The notes under the pieces: model-generated
What the model was told of the DNA's origin: nothing
The model's database searches: none
What the model saw: only the letters and a program-made list of their open reading frames with translations
Origin: Ascaris suum
Lineage: Eukaryota; Nematoda; Chromadorea; Rhabditida; Ascarididae
NCBI GenBank assembly: GCA_013433145.1
Contig: CM024175.1
Location: 7,610,516-7,674,515 of the forward strand
DNA length: 64,000 nt
Direction of reading: 5' to 3'
Position numbers and translations under genes: made by a program
In this document: piece by piece, positions 1 through 12,600 of the stretch
Layout of the letters: each line of letters begins with the position of its first letter
How positions within the stretch are numbered: position 1 is the stretch's first letter

Positions 1-400
1 TGTAGCACTCCAAAAAATACTGCATCTTCTGCGCAATTTCCAGTTTCATAGTGCATAAATTCAGAATTCACCTGTTGTTGATATCGTTTCTTGACATCAA
101 CTATCAATGTGCACGATGATAAATATGCAGATAAAATCTTGCAATTGATCAATCAATTGCTTCAAGTACACAGACACCTAAGGGCAAATGAAATCTATAT
201 GAAGTCGCTTAAAACCAAAGGTTACAATGATGAGATCTAGGATGGAATGGCTGAGAGTGCTGCTCAATAATGGTTTTTTTCAATAGAGAATTTTGAGAAA
301 AAAATGCTCGGTGGTGGTTGATTCGTAAATGTGAATCATGAAAATAGTAATAAAAAAGAATATGGAGCTAATTTCGGCGGAAACAATCGAGCATCGGTAA

Positions 401-3400
401 ATGATGAAGGCGCACTTGAACGAAGAGGAAGAGAAACGGGTGGCACAGTTGCGCAAGTTGGTTGAACACAATCTCACCGATTACTACGACACCGATTTCA
501 ATTTACTGCGTTGGCTGCAAGGACATCCAGGCAGCGCGGAGAGTGTCGCTGAAAAATTGAACGAACACCTCAGAGCAAGGTAAGCAGAACGCCTCATAAC
601 AAGGTAAGCAGAATACCTCAGAGCGAGGTAAACAACGAATCAACAAGCATGCGCATAAACAACACGATAAACTAGGTATTTGAATCAGACGCTATGATAA
701 TTACCTCTTCGAGAACTTCCCCTACAAGAAGGCCATAAATTTAAAACTTCTTTCGGCTCATACTAAAACATATGCAAATTATTAGCATCAAACGTTGCCT
801 TAACGTCTTTCAGTGATCACATTTTCACGCCCGATAGGCTGAATGTGCGTTTTGCGTTTAGCCTGGAAATCCCACACCTATCTGAGTATCAGAGCCCCAC
901 AGGATTGAAATATTCCCATATTTAATGTAGATCGTAGTGTATCTCTTCAACTATTTATACAAATGTTTATACATATTCTTTCTACAAACCTGTGCTTAGC
1001 ATGAGCATTATTGACGGAGTTTCTACAGTTTTCAATATTATCCTTTCGTATTTTTCAATTTACATCTGTTTAATGTCGTAGCTGATCGACTCCGCCGCTA
1101 TAGTTTTATCGAATGATACGCTGAAATTAATGGACGTACATTAATGTATTCATATATGTAAATAGTCATCAATATACGCATCATATATGCAAATATACAT
1201 GCCAATAATCATGCACTTGATCATTGTTGCAGTAAGCAATCAGCAATTTTCCGTAAATGCATAATGCCAAGAACTTTTCGTTGTGATTTTTGAATCCACA
1301 TTATTGCATCGTCCATTTCAGTCATCATCAAATGCATCGAGAATTCCCTCAATGTAACATTCACAACCAGGTTCAATTAATTCCGGGCAATCTGTGCATC
1401 AGAAATTTAACAGACAAAACCAACAGCTTCTTTTACTAGATATAAGTAGGAGTGTCACAGACATTGTACTGAAAAAGATCGGTTGTATGACAATGCTCGC
1501 AAAATAGTGAAGTATGAGCGACATCATCTAATGCCTACTCTGGCTAATATAGATTTGAAGTGGTCACGAATGAGCTGAAAACAAGCACATATCATAGGTT
1601 GAACTATCAAATCTACTGATTAATTAGTTTGTTTATTAGCTTGTTTCTGATTAGCGCTTCTAATTAGTTCGTTTCGTCATTTGATATATTCTTCTCACTT
1701 ACATCATTTTGCGATGAATTGAGAAGTGCATAACAACTTATAAAACAACATACCGACCGGTAATTTGAACCTGGTGATCAGTAATCGACTTTATAGCCCT
1801 TCATATCAATACATATACAGATCGTCCTCATGGAAGCTTGACGACTTGTGGAGACAGCCAATGACACATAACATTAATGTGCATAATGAAATTCTCATCG
1901 AGGATCTATCATATGTGCGTGATAACATTGTTGTGGTGGTCGATCAGGTGTGCGCCTCAATTCTTTGCTTCTGTTAGAGTGCCCCATCGCTCTCAAAGTG
2001 ACTTCTCGAGGTTGTTGAACTGATCGAGCAAGTGCCTCTTCTACTTGCAAAATTATTTTAACAGTAAAGCAAAACCGATGAATTTCTCCCTTCGTTATCA
2101 ACATTAACGTCAGAAAATGTAAAGACGTATATACGTCTACCAGTTTTTTTATTAGCGTTGATATTTTTCGCGAAATATATCTACTTGTAGATCAATTTCA
2201 CTCTGATCCAGTGAAGGTCAAAGGTTGCTATTCTCGTTCATAATATTTATTCCAAACCTAATAAATTCGTTGAGCAGGTTGATACATGACAAACATCACC
2301 CCTGACACCGGCTTAAGATGAGGGTTTATTCAATCAACAGAAAGAAAGCTTTTTAAAAGACGTTTATGTTTCTTCTCGTCATCCGATTTTTGCTAAAGTT
2401 GGTAAGCATTCAGAATGTCTTCACGGCACCACTTTCTATTGCGAACAATTGAAAGTAACATGTTGAATAATGTCTGTGGTACTTAAAAACAATATATAAA
2501 TCAGAATGTCGTATTTTGAGTGTGGTTCCGCAGACCACAGAGGGATGCTACAAACACATTCCTTCGATGAGGTACTCCTCGCGACGTGCTATGAACAGGA
2601 GCATATACTACATCGCGTCATGGAAGTGGAACATCTGACTGGTAAATTATCTCATTTTTGAAGTAAAAACGAGTGTTTCCACAAATGATTTCTTTTCATA
2701 ATCGCTGTATGTAAATATTTTCCCGTGTACTTGAGAAATAGAGAAATGGAAAGGAAAACGAAGTTGCCTGACACAATTATTTGTGACCTTAAAAGGACGT
2801 CGCACCTCCCGAAAATTTCTTCTGGCGCACCTCCTGAACAACATTGACCATTTCACCTGTGGATTCCGATCGCAATGCATAATTATTCTGATACCTTTTT
2901 TTTCTCTCAGTATTAACTGCACTATTCACCTATTATTTTGCTCAATTCATTGCGCTGATTAGAACCGCATTGCTGGTCCACCGCTGAATATTTAATTCAC
3001 CATGTATGAGATCGACATTTTCAATCGATCGATAAATCAATGAATGAAGCTATTTATAAGCTTATCGAGAAGGCCAGCGGGAAGAAGTGCCGAATGAGCC
3101 AGCGAATAGACGAAAGCAAAGATGATTTGTGGCATATTAAAGAACCTATACTCAATTAACTACAGTCAATATGTAAACTGCAGGTAGGCAGGCTTGGGTC
3201 GTCTATGTGATGGACTTAAATGGACTTGAGTATAGCAAGTACCTGTACGAACTTACCCTCGGCCCTACTCGCTGCATGGTCGACTTCTTATGCGCGCATT
3301 ATGTGGAAATTGTGAAATGCTTTGTCCTCGTCAATGTGCCCCCATTCGTAAACGCCCTTTGGACACTAATTCGACCATTCCTTCCAAATCGAACAAAACA

Positions 3401-6400
3401 AAAGGTTTTTCTCTAAACTATTAGTGTTCTTTTCTGCGAATGTTTCTATAAAGTGGACACATAAGCAGGATATTCGTGACGGTGAAATCTCTATTTGCCT
3501 CTTTATTCTGAATTGCAGAAAACTTTCAAATTTCTTCTTTTCAAGGGAATATTTAACACGTTTAAAAAAGAATGCTCCATGGGTTGGCTGTTTAAAATAG
3601 TGACTGATATGAGTTGAAACGAAAAAGCGAATTTCTATTGATCGCTTCAGTGGCAATCGAATTCATATTTCGCACAAAATTTGAATGCTTTTCGCTATGA
3701 ATGGTATTCTCTTCAACGACGATTCAATCGTTCCTATTCATTTCCTCACAACTACGATTCGATAAAACGTTACCTGCTGTTTGATCGAATCACAGTTGTG
3801 AAGTTCAATGAAATTTGGCTGCTTATTTCCACAATTGTATTGGTTTGCTGGATGTTCATTTGACTGCGACTCTAAATTCACTATATAAAAGGAGGATGAC
3901 AGGACTAAAAAATGAAAATATGGCTAGTGTAAGGGTGTTGGGCTCTATTTTGCCCGCCTAGTGTTGATTTGTCCTCGAAGAATTCGCAAGTTTCTTCTTT
4001 TTCAAGGCTCCACCAGATGCTGTGTAATCCGACAACAAGACGTTAAGATTGATTATTAAGCTTCGAAAAAATCAACAGTAGTAAGACGGGAGGGGGGGGG
4101 GGGGGAGGAAAAACGTGACAGGGACGGCACCGCCGCAACAGAGCCTTGGCAAGAATAGTGCCACCTCCGCACCTACCAGCAGCGGGCAGTCCTCAGGCCT
4201 GAGACATTTCGCGTCTCGACTGCGCATCACTGCGGTCTAAGCCGACCCTGGCAGGGAAGACACTTCATAGGAAAAGCTAGGATCACACTGATGTCCTGTA
4301 ATCAAGCACGCTGTCCTTTTATAAGCACCGGCCCTTACCTCTAGGCATTTCTAGAGAGTTTTCTCTATCCTATGATCATCTCTTCCCTGCTCTGCAGAAA
4401 AGCCGTTGATCTACAGCTTACTGATCGCTCTTACATCAGAGTAGCTTGGTGGGAAAGATCAAAGGATTTTGCAACATACAGTGATTCAATTACACAATTT
4501 AAGCTTTATGTTAGAACCAACTCTAGTGAGGCCCATATTTGGATGACGGCCGTCTATTCAGCAGTCAAAGAAAACATTGTGCGCAAACGAATTCTGATCC
4601 GTTGGCCTTTCGCTTCCGGATGGATCATCACTGAGCTATTGCGGGTACCTCGCTCGCAGCAGTCTATTTATTCAGTGGCATCAGTTTTATTGTGCCGATA
4701 ATTGAAAAGCTTTAATGAGCGTATCACGTTATCACGTCAACTGGAGGAGTAGGATTGAATATTATACATATGCGTGGCTAAAATCTTACGTTAAAGCTTA
4801 GTTTGGTCAGGCTCAAACATAAGTGGTAACCTAGATTATAGGTAAGTTGACGCTGGAATCGGCACTCATCGTTATACGATATTTCCACCGATCACTGAGC
4901 TATCGTTTCTACGATCCGTGCTAAACCATTTCCGCATTCATTGATTGTTTAATCGTTTTCCAACTAGAAGCTTGCACTTGAGCTTAATGCTTGACAACCT
5001 CATATTTAAGCTATCATAGAAAAGTGTATTGTTGTTCGAGGTGCAAGCACAATTCATTTCCTTCCTTCTAAGAAATGTCCAATAAATGTCCAATCTAAGA
5101 AACGAATGTCCAATAAAAAGTAATCTTTCAGATACAAATGTTGAGTTCATCAAATTGGCGTGAAGAAATTTTGAAATACGCAAGTGCTGACGCGTTGCCC
5201 ACCACATGGAACATTGGCACTGAGCAGAGATTCAAAGCTGATCTTGCAAGGCCATTTCCATTCGAAGAAGAGAATTTTTATTGCAATCGGAAGGAAGAGG
5301 TACACATATTCATCACTTATGTTCTTCCTCAATCAACGCCTTACTGTGATGCTTTTTCTCGATTTGTACGAAAAAAACTTAAACGACTCTTTCGCATAAA
5401 AATATTCAAGGTTTTTATGCTTTTGAGACTTCAAGACTTTCATCCTATGCTCATTGGTTATTCAAACTTCAACCTTTTGGTGGTTATACACTCGTAGGTA
5501 ATATCTTTTATCCTCAAAGTTCCAACCACTAAAGTGAATGAAACTACGGGTATGGGTAAATAGGCGTGTATTGTACCCTTCGACCATGGCTGCTAAATGA
5601 ATCCATTGTGCCGAAACTTCACGACTGGCCCTAAATTTTACGTTCTATTGAAATTTCTACTTAGTTCCAGTAGACGAGATATTTTTTTAACTTGACACCA
5701 TCACGTCAAATCACTTACCTAACACATACTCAAGCATTTTGAAGCGTTTTGTTACAAGAACCAACTCCGTAACCATTGACTACGACTCGAACCACATTCT
5801 GCTAATGCCTATAGTGCTGAGAAAACACTTTGATCTTCATTGTTGCGATAATTTTATTCATTAATGAAACCAATATTTCGGAGTTATATTGTAGGTGCCG
5901 ACTGATTGCAAAACCGTCTACATTAATGCACATAAGAATATAATGCTCGATTTTGAATTATGTGTTGGCAACGAACTTTCGTGGTGGATTACAGCCAATA
6001 TGGATCTCGCTTTTGGTGTATTTTGTTCTGATCGAAAGGATGAAACCAATACAAAAAAGTAACATTCCCATTCTTAGCAATTAAAGTATAACAAACAGGT
6101 TTAGAACCGAAGAATCATTTCATACTTGTAAAGTTGGAAAGTACCGCACATTGGAACGCCGCAGCAGCACGATTTTTTGAAGCGAATAGTGCTGTGTGTG
6201 AAGTAAAAAATGAGTGGCAAAATGGTTGGCTTACAGCTTAACTTTTGGACGATTGTTGAAAGGGTCAAAGCAAAAAGAAACGTCAACAACACGGTTTGCC
6301 TTAAAAAAAGCGAACAAACGCGCGAATGAATCTTCAATGAGGGGGTTGGTTTTTGAACCGCACTTCACAACTTATAGAAAAACTTCAACTGATTAAGTTT

Positions 6401-7613
6401 GATGGCACTTTAAAGCGTCAATAGTCCACATAAACGAAAACCAATCAAACAAGTTTTATTGTTGCAGTTTCTGCCGCTTTCTAATTGCAAGTATGAGACT
6501 GACATCAGGCAGACAAACAAACAAACAAGTTCGTGCCATATTTTTCTACCATATTCCTCTCGCATAAAACTTATCAATGTAAAAGGGCAAGCATGAAAAA
6601 GATCTTTGCACATCAATCAGGCAGGAAAAGAGGAATTGCATCAGCAATTCAACCCTCTCGACTATAGATAATCGTGCGCTTTTGCAAATTCCCTTCATAA
6701 AACACGTTACAACAACGTCATGCTTGCACATATATGTGTGTATATATCTGTTTAAATGTCTGCTAGGTTAGAAAATTTCGGTAACTCGACATCCGTCAGT
6801 GCGGCAGTTGTGAAATTTATTTGCTCATGCGAGGTGAAAACAGCTCGTCTGCTTATATTCAACGAATTTTCGTTAATACTCCACAGATGTTTTACAATTA
6901 AGGCGATATGCGCAACGAGGATAACGATGGGGTACTTTTGACGTTTTTGACAGCTACAGATTGCAGTAGTTGATAATTTCATGCTGAAATACTGAAGTCA
7001 TTTGAGGAGGAGGAGGGGGAGGGGGGAATGAGTGGCATATTCTCCACATGCGATTATTTGAAAGTTCCATTCACATCCTCTCGATGTTATGAAATTAATT
7101 GCTATGAGGGATGTGCTGTGAAGTATTTCTAAGCATTTGAAAGAATTTTCTTAAGTCATAATCGTAGAGTGCAAAGTTCACGAGCTGATATTAGAGATAT
7201 TTGAGGCAACAAGAAATGTTTACATTGCTCCTGCCAACTGGACCGTTGATCGGTACCGAAAACTTTAGAAATACCTCAGTCATTTTGGCAACGGTCACTC
7301 AAACAGCCGATGTCGATCGTTGCTTATTAGATGCAGGTGATGTGTTGGGCCCTGTCCCACCTTGGTATAAACGTTCCTTTCGCTTTTGCAATAGCCAAAT
7401 TGGTAACGCAGCAAATGTTTGAGGATGTCACTCGTCATTTGCAGGATGAAGGTGGTTTATCCGAATCTTGTACGACTTCCGGGACCTCTTGTGGTACCGC
7501 TGAAAGGCTCGATAACAGCCGAGAATAACGCCTATTATAAGATCTACTTTGCAAACACACGAACCTCATGGCGTCCACTCGCCGTCACTTACTCAATTAT
7601 AGTGAAAAAGTGA
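401..7613 (+). CDS. CRAL-TRIO/GOLD (SEC14-like) lipid-binding protein, multi-exon
   Basis: Exons read by eye: 401-579, 1821-1947, 2521-2641, 3184-3404, 5132-5299, 6767-6833, 7337-7402 and 7445-7613 (stop TGA). The first five join in phase (2,0,1,0). Exon 1 carries the CRAL-TRIO N-terminal helices (TDFNLLRWLQGH). Exons 2-4 hold the lipid-binding fold, with VVVVDQ and VVYVMDLNGLEYSKYL strands and FVLVNVPPFVNALWTLIRPFLP, the hallmark helix/strand of SEC14 proteins. Exon 5 has the closing NWREEILKYASADALP motif. The last three exons look like a GOLD beta-sandwich (FGNSTSV, VMCWALSHLGINVPFAFA, YYKIYFANTRTSWRPLAVTYS). Known for the family: cytosolic transfer or sensing of phospholipids or other hydrophobic ligands, GOLD aiding Golgi/membrane association. 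Unresolved: a linker exon before 6767 is needed (6468-6532 fits in phase but has a weak donor), and 7402 to 7445 joins out of phase. Start: either of two adjacent ATGs at 401/404. Confidence 0.85.
568..639 (+). repeat. three 24-bp tandem units across an exon/intron junction
   Basis: Units begin with CCTC at 568, 592 and 616, and each contains a splice-donor-like AGGTAA core (donors at 580, 604, 628). The repeat straddles the end of exon 1 of the CRAL-TRIO gene. Only the first donor keeps the frame open, because TAA follows at 581-583 if it is skipped. Confidence 0.85.
4092..4105 (+). repeat. poly-G run (14 G) in intron
   Basis: Fourteen consecutive G residues inside the 3405-5131 intron of the CRAL-TRIO gene. 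They are followed by a stretch (about 4115-4330) clearly richer in G+C than the surrounding intron. Confidence 0.9.
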
Positions 7614-7838
7614 AGGATTCTTGTTGATTCATCTCAATTATCATAGAATGTTATATTAAATAGCTGTGAATACTATACGTATACCCTAGCGAATGATGGA
7701 AAACACTCGAAAGTGATGAATGTTTCTCCTGTTCTGCCCGGAAGCCCATTGTGATGTGCAGTTGCTTAGTTACGATATGTCGCAGACCCGCATTATGCAG
7801 CACAACGACAAGCCTAAAGGGATGATCGTATGTGGTAC

Positions 7839-7880
7839 CACTCAGGTCACCATCATGTCACCTCACTCAGGTCACCATCA
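7839..7880 (+). repeat. 17-bp direct repeat, two copies
   Basis: CACTCAGGTCACCATCA occurs at 7839-7855 and again at 7864-7880 (spacing 25 bp). It lies in the likely 3' untranslated region of the CRAL-TRIO gene. Confidence 0.85.
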
Positions 7881-7964
7881 ACGAAGATGTAAAACAAGTA
7901 AACAACAGTAAACACTAAGCTAACGACTAATAGATGTGGATCAGTGAGAAACTAAGAACTAAGG

Positions 7965-7970
7965 AATAAA
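7965..7970 (+). terminator. candidate poly(A) signal for the CRAL-TRIO gene
   Basis: Canonical AATAAA about 350 bp downstream of the stop at 7613, on the coding strand. It is the nearest exact hexamer I found, but in AT-rich DNA it could be chance. Confidence 0.4.
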
Positions 7971-8210
7971 TGATAATAGCGCTCTCAAAGCAAATTTATA
8001 GTCGGATAGCATTTGGTGTAACTCTTTAATGATTTTCGGCCATCCATTAGAAAGTCCTATGTGAGTTATGCACTTTGCAACCAAATTCTTTGCTGATCGA
8101 CATAAATTGAAAGGGATCTTTTCTTTTGAAAGTGATTTCAAAAGCGTAATCTTCACTCTTTGGAAAATAAAGCTGTTCGATGAAACAAAAAAAAAACGCC
8201 CAACCATAAA

Positions 8211-8456
8211 ATGCTCATTATAGTCTATGCAAGTTGCATTCTTTTCACATTCTGCTTGCTCAACGCAGCATATTTAATAGTTGTTACAGCAGTGTCGCGT
8301 TACAGTTGGCTACCTGAATTAATAGCAGCACATCGCGAGCACACAATGGAATTCCCCACAACTGCCTGCGAATTTCGAAAATATGGCAGGCACATCTATT
8401 TCGATTCGCCGAGACTAACCGAATCATCATACTCTAGTTCCGAGGGGCGCAACTAA
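8211..8456 (+). CDS. putative small single-pass membrane or secreted protein
   Basis: An 81-codon reading frame from ATG 8211 to TAA. About the first 28 residues are strongly hydrophobic (LIIVYASCILFTFCLL then AAYLIVVTAV), as in a signal anchor or signal peptide. They are followed by a polar tail of about 50 residues with a single Cys (EFPTTACEFRKYGRHIYFD) and a Ser-rich end (SYSSSEGRN). I do not recognise a family. It lies 600 bp downstream of the CRAL-TRIO gene on the same strand and could be a single-exon gene, a last exon, or a chance frame; the mixed codon use in the tail favours real coding. Confidence 0.35.
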   Translation: MLIIVYASCILFTFCLLNAAYLIVVTAVSRYSWLPELIAAHREHTMEFPTTACEFRKYGRHIYFDSPRLTESSYSSSEGRN

Positions 8457-9025
8457 AGGGCACACGGAGGACATTGCTTATTCAGCATGAAGTCGAGTGC
8501 TATGTGCAACACGGCATTCAACTCTTATTACAGCACACAACTCGATCCAGCTGAACGATCCACAGAAAGCAGTGACCACGTATTATTCAATTTCCAAGCG
8601 TTGGCCATCTCGTTTTAACATATTTGCATATTTTCCGAGCTCTCCTCTATAAAGAGGACGCCAAATATGTTTTTAATGAGATGGGATTTTAAAATCACTC
8701 ATCATCGAAAAATATGTTGGAAAAAGAATTGGGCATTCTAGAGAACGCAGTAGAATAAAGCGCATTTGTTGACCGACCTATCTCAAAAATAATTTTCTTC
8801 TCATCTTAGGAGGGCGGAGGGGAGTCGGAAGGAGATTCGTGTAACATACTAAACATCATCATGTTCTGATGAACTTATTGCATAACTCCGAGGAACATAT
8901 TCTGAAATTACCTCGGCTGAAAATATGGCACAGGGTTTAATTGCCATTGATTGCCATCTTCACCTCCGCTCCTCGCCCCTCCTCTTAGTAAATTGTTCCC
9001 ACCGGAAACATAGGGTTCCCCTCGA

Positions 9026-9058
9026 GGAAGAGTTTACAAAGAAAGAGTTATTTCGAGA
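9026..9058 (+). repeat. dispersed direct repeat, copy 1
   Basis: GGAAGAGTTTACAAAGAAAG followed by AGTTATTTCGAGA; the near-identical second copy lies at 9649-9681. Two substitutions are visible in about 33 bp. Confidence 0.8.
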
Positions 9059-9648
9059 CTAATATTCCCACTGACCACTCGAATCTAGCGTTTACTAACT
9101 GTGTCCTCCTGGTTTTCAAGGAGCACTGAGGACAAACAAGAGTCTACTTTGGTTTACACCAACCTAACCGGGAAAAACTCCACTTACTTAATCAGTTAAC
9201 AAAAGCTTTCGCTGTGCGCTTCACCTCTCTCTTCCTAAAAATTGGTCCTTTGATTCATGATTTCGTTTTCTTTGCATTTGAAAGGTTGGCTGTTGATGCC
9301 GACGTCTGCGATCAAAGTTTTGCATCGTTGCATCGTTCCGCCAAGTAATTTCTGGACAGAGGAGGACGAGGTTAGGGCGTTTGGCTGTTGCAAAAAATTA
9401 TGCAGATATTATAAACAGTGCCACTTCGGCCCAAAACGAATTCATCATTCACACATCAGTTCGCACTCTGAGGAGGTAATAAGGTCCGGACAGCTGATAT
9501 TTATAAACAAGTGCGCATACATAGGCACATGCATGAAGGGATGAAATGAATTTACAGCCCAAAAACCATATCCTCGTGGTCGAAGTTTTTTCAAGTTTTA
9601 TGATGAAAGGGAAGGGCGCTCGTGAGAGTATCAATCATTTTTTTTAGC

Positions 9649-9681
9649 GGAAGAGTTTACAAAGAAAGAGTTGGTTCGAGA
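9649..9681 (+). repeat. dispersed direct repeat, copy 2
   Basis: Same 33-bp element as at 9026-9058, here ending AGTTGGTTCGAGA. The copies are 623 bp apart, in the same orientation, with unrelated sequence between. Confidence 0.8.
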
Positions 9682-12600
9682 AAATACCATCAATAAGAAA
9701 GCACTATATAAGGGATGAGTGGAGCAGAATCTGAAATTTTGGGCTATCGACTATAAGAACTGCAAATTAAACGATATTTCCAAAGGTACTTCAGAATCAT
9801 TTTCAGTGAGCTACCAGTTGCTTTTGCTGTTTTGTGGCACAATTTAATTGTTCCCTTTTGTTTGACTGTGCTACAATTTGTTCATTTTGTCTTAGCATAC
9901 AATGTGTTGCATTGGATTAGCTTAAATCTTGAAAAAATGTGTTCTTGAAAAAAGCGTCGAAACGATGCTAATGTTTTACAAATCTTTGCTCACGAAACTT
10001 CCGAAGAGGTTCTTTGCATACGGTAGCTTGTTCGACGATAGTTTTTGTCTTTCGGAATGAGGTGATCTCACGATTTGTCGCGTATCTACCTAACTGACCT
10101 CACGCCGATGAAATACATTAATCAGGTTCGCTGATCCGCGTCTTTTATCGAACCTTTTTTCAGCTCAGTGAGGGCGGTAAGAGGTACTTGAAGTCAATCA
10201 GGTATCTATATCTTTAATTTGTATGCTAAAAAACTTCGATGACATCTTCAAATTAAAGCTGTCACCAGATTTCGACATCTTCTCGTTCGATGCCTTCCCA
10301 TGTACACTCAAGCGGATGTCTGTGTATCTGTTACGTATGCTACTGTATTTCATTTTAATAAATTCAGCACTCAGTGTTTGCGACAAATCTATAGGGCATA
10401 CCAAACGTTGCATATAAACGCATAATAACCTATTAATGATTGATCTGAGACCGAGTTTCCACCAAAGTTTATCTCCATATAAGAGCGAAAAGACCTAAAA
10501 AGCGTTTTCAAAGTCGACGTTGGAAGAGCAATTTCGTCTTAACATCAGAGTGGAAAACTTTCTCGAGGGATCTATGCTGCTGCTAGCGGAAGCTTCATGA
10601 ATTCGGGCAAACTAAACGAGCGTCGATAATAGGAAATAGGTGTCACAAAATAAACGGCAGCATTTTGTTTTTGTATTCATATTAAATGATGAGTGGATAG
10701 CAGATTTATGATAGAATGCATCTGAGCAAGAAGGCTGTCAGATAAGTTGAAAATTAGGATAAGAAAAGCCGACTTGAAAACGTTTTCTTTCGCCTCACTT
10801 GTGACGAAATTGAGGAACAATGCTCTGCTTTGATCCATCGTGATTGAATGCGACACGATTGTTTGCTGTATACTTACTAGTGTTGTAAAGTGGTAATTTG
10901 AAGCTTTCTGACAGCCATCGGTGCATTCACATGTATGTGACAGCACTGATAGACGTTAGGTGGCAATAGTTGAACAGATACTAGAAATATCACACTTCAA
11001 CGATTGTAAAATGAAAACTCTCACTGATCTTATTATCAGCATGACTTTAATCTTCCGGGGAAGGAGTCTGATGATCTGGGATGTTCTGTTCTCTTGGTCG
11101 ATTCAGCCGATAATATGCCAGCTATTAGTGACATTCGATGAATAAGCCATAATCATTATCAGATTTGAATCATCCTCCTCACGGCAAGCTCAGAGCGAGG
11201 GAAGCTTTCATGTTATGAACCTTCGCGAGGTTATTTACTTGATTATTAAACAGGTTGGAGAGGTGTGCACTAACTTTCTCGCAACCCGGCCATGACTGAA
11301 AACTCAATATGCATTCACAGCTATTGACATTCGCGGCTGTCTCTTAATTTTGAACATACGTTTACGAAATATATGAGGGTGAAGGCGGTTGGTGCTAGTT
11401 ATTGAAGGGGAAGTGGTGAAGAATGAGTTTATTCGTTTAATATGCACGCCGAACCAACTTTAGCCAGTAGTGAGTAATGATTTTAACAGCATGTCATCGC
11501 CCTCAATATTGTAACAGCATATCATATCAGATTTTAAAGTTTTTTTATGTTCTTGAAACGCGTTATCGATCCGGCACTTTGAAAAGAATAATGCACATAA
11601 GTATGCAAGGCGGCATTCAAATTCTTGTCATTTAAAATATGCTTTAATATTTAATCATGTATACCCGCAAAATGTTAGTACGGTTAAATGCTGTTGGTCA
11701 CTTGTAAGCTCATAACCATATCTGCTTTATATAGCCATATTGTCTAAAATAGAAGCGATAAAATTCTTACCGCTTGTAAAGCTCATTTGCCCTTCGCAAG
11801 TCGTGTACTTTGACGCAACGAATGAGTTGTATGGATGGGCAGTGTGTGAGGAAGGGGATGGAGGCGTGGGAGGGGAAGTTGCAGTGACTGCCTCTGTTTG
11901 ACAAATTCAACACAGGGCAATCCATCTATATGTTGCAGTGACACTCGCGGATTCTTCAACCGTTTGTTCACATAGGAAAGCGCGTTCGATAACGAATGCT
12001 TCTTGAACTATATTTTCATTAAAGATCTCTCAATGTGATTGATGGATGGACTCCTAATTCCTATAAGATAGCAAATTACTTTTGCTTTATTATTGAAAAT
12101 GAATGATTTCTCAGTAGCTGGGTACTTCTTTGACATTTCTTTCATTTCAACTGAAAGAGAGCAAATGCAACTATAGAGGAATTTCTCTTCACTGTGGAAT
12201 TAAATGTGACTGTTTTGAAGAAGAGAATTTCTTTAAAAGGACTCATTTCTTCCTGTCTCGGAAATTTTTCCATCCAGCGGCTTCTCTCATTTGATAATTG
12301 CAATCAGAAGTGATTATTTGAGTGATCACTCCTTTGTAGTCTGAAACTATTTTGTTACCACTGAACAACGACATGTATAGGTTAAGAAGTGTTGCTTAAA
12401 TTACGGGATCGCGACTTCTTTCGTCGTTGTTTCTTAATCCACGTTTTATTGGTCGATTTTTTTTCTCTTAGACGCTTTGCTAGTCATCCGAAAGCATTCC
12501 GAGATGCTTTCAGGAAAACATGGAATTTTATTTTATTCCGAGGAATTCGGCAAATAAAACTGCGAATAAAATCTTTATTAGTTATTAGAGTTGCAATCAT

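Noticed and set aside
280..477. Minus-strand 65-codon frame
   Set aside because: Antisense shadow of exon 1 of the CRAL-TRIO gene, which has clear homology on the plus strand.
7201..7422. Plus-strand frame covering the upstream flank of a GOLD exon
   Set aside because: The exon boundary at 7337 and the frame matching the GOLD fold are different; this frame is a shadow and adjoining intron.
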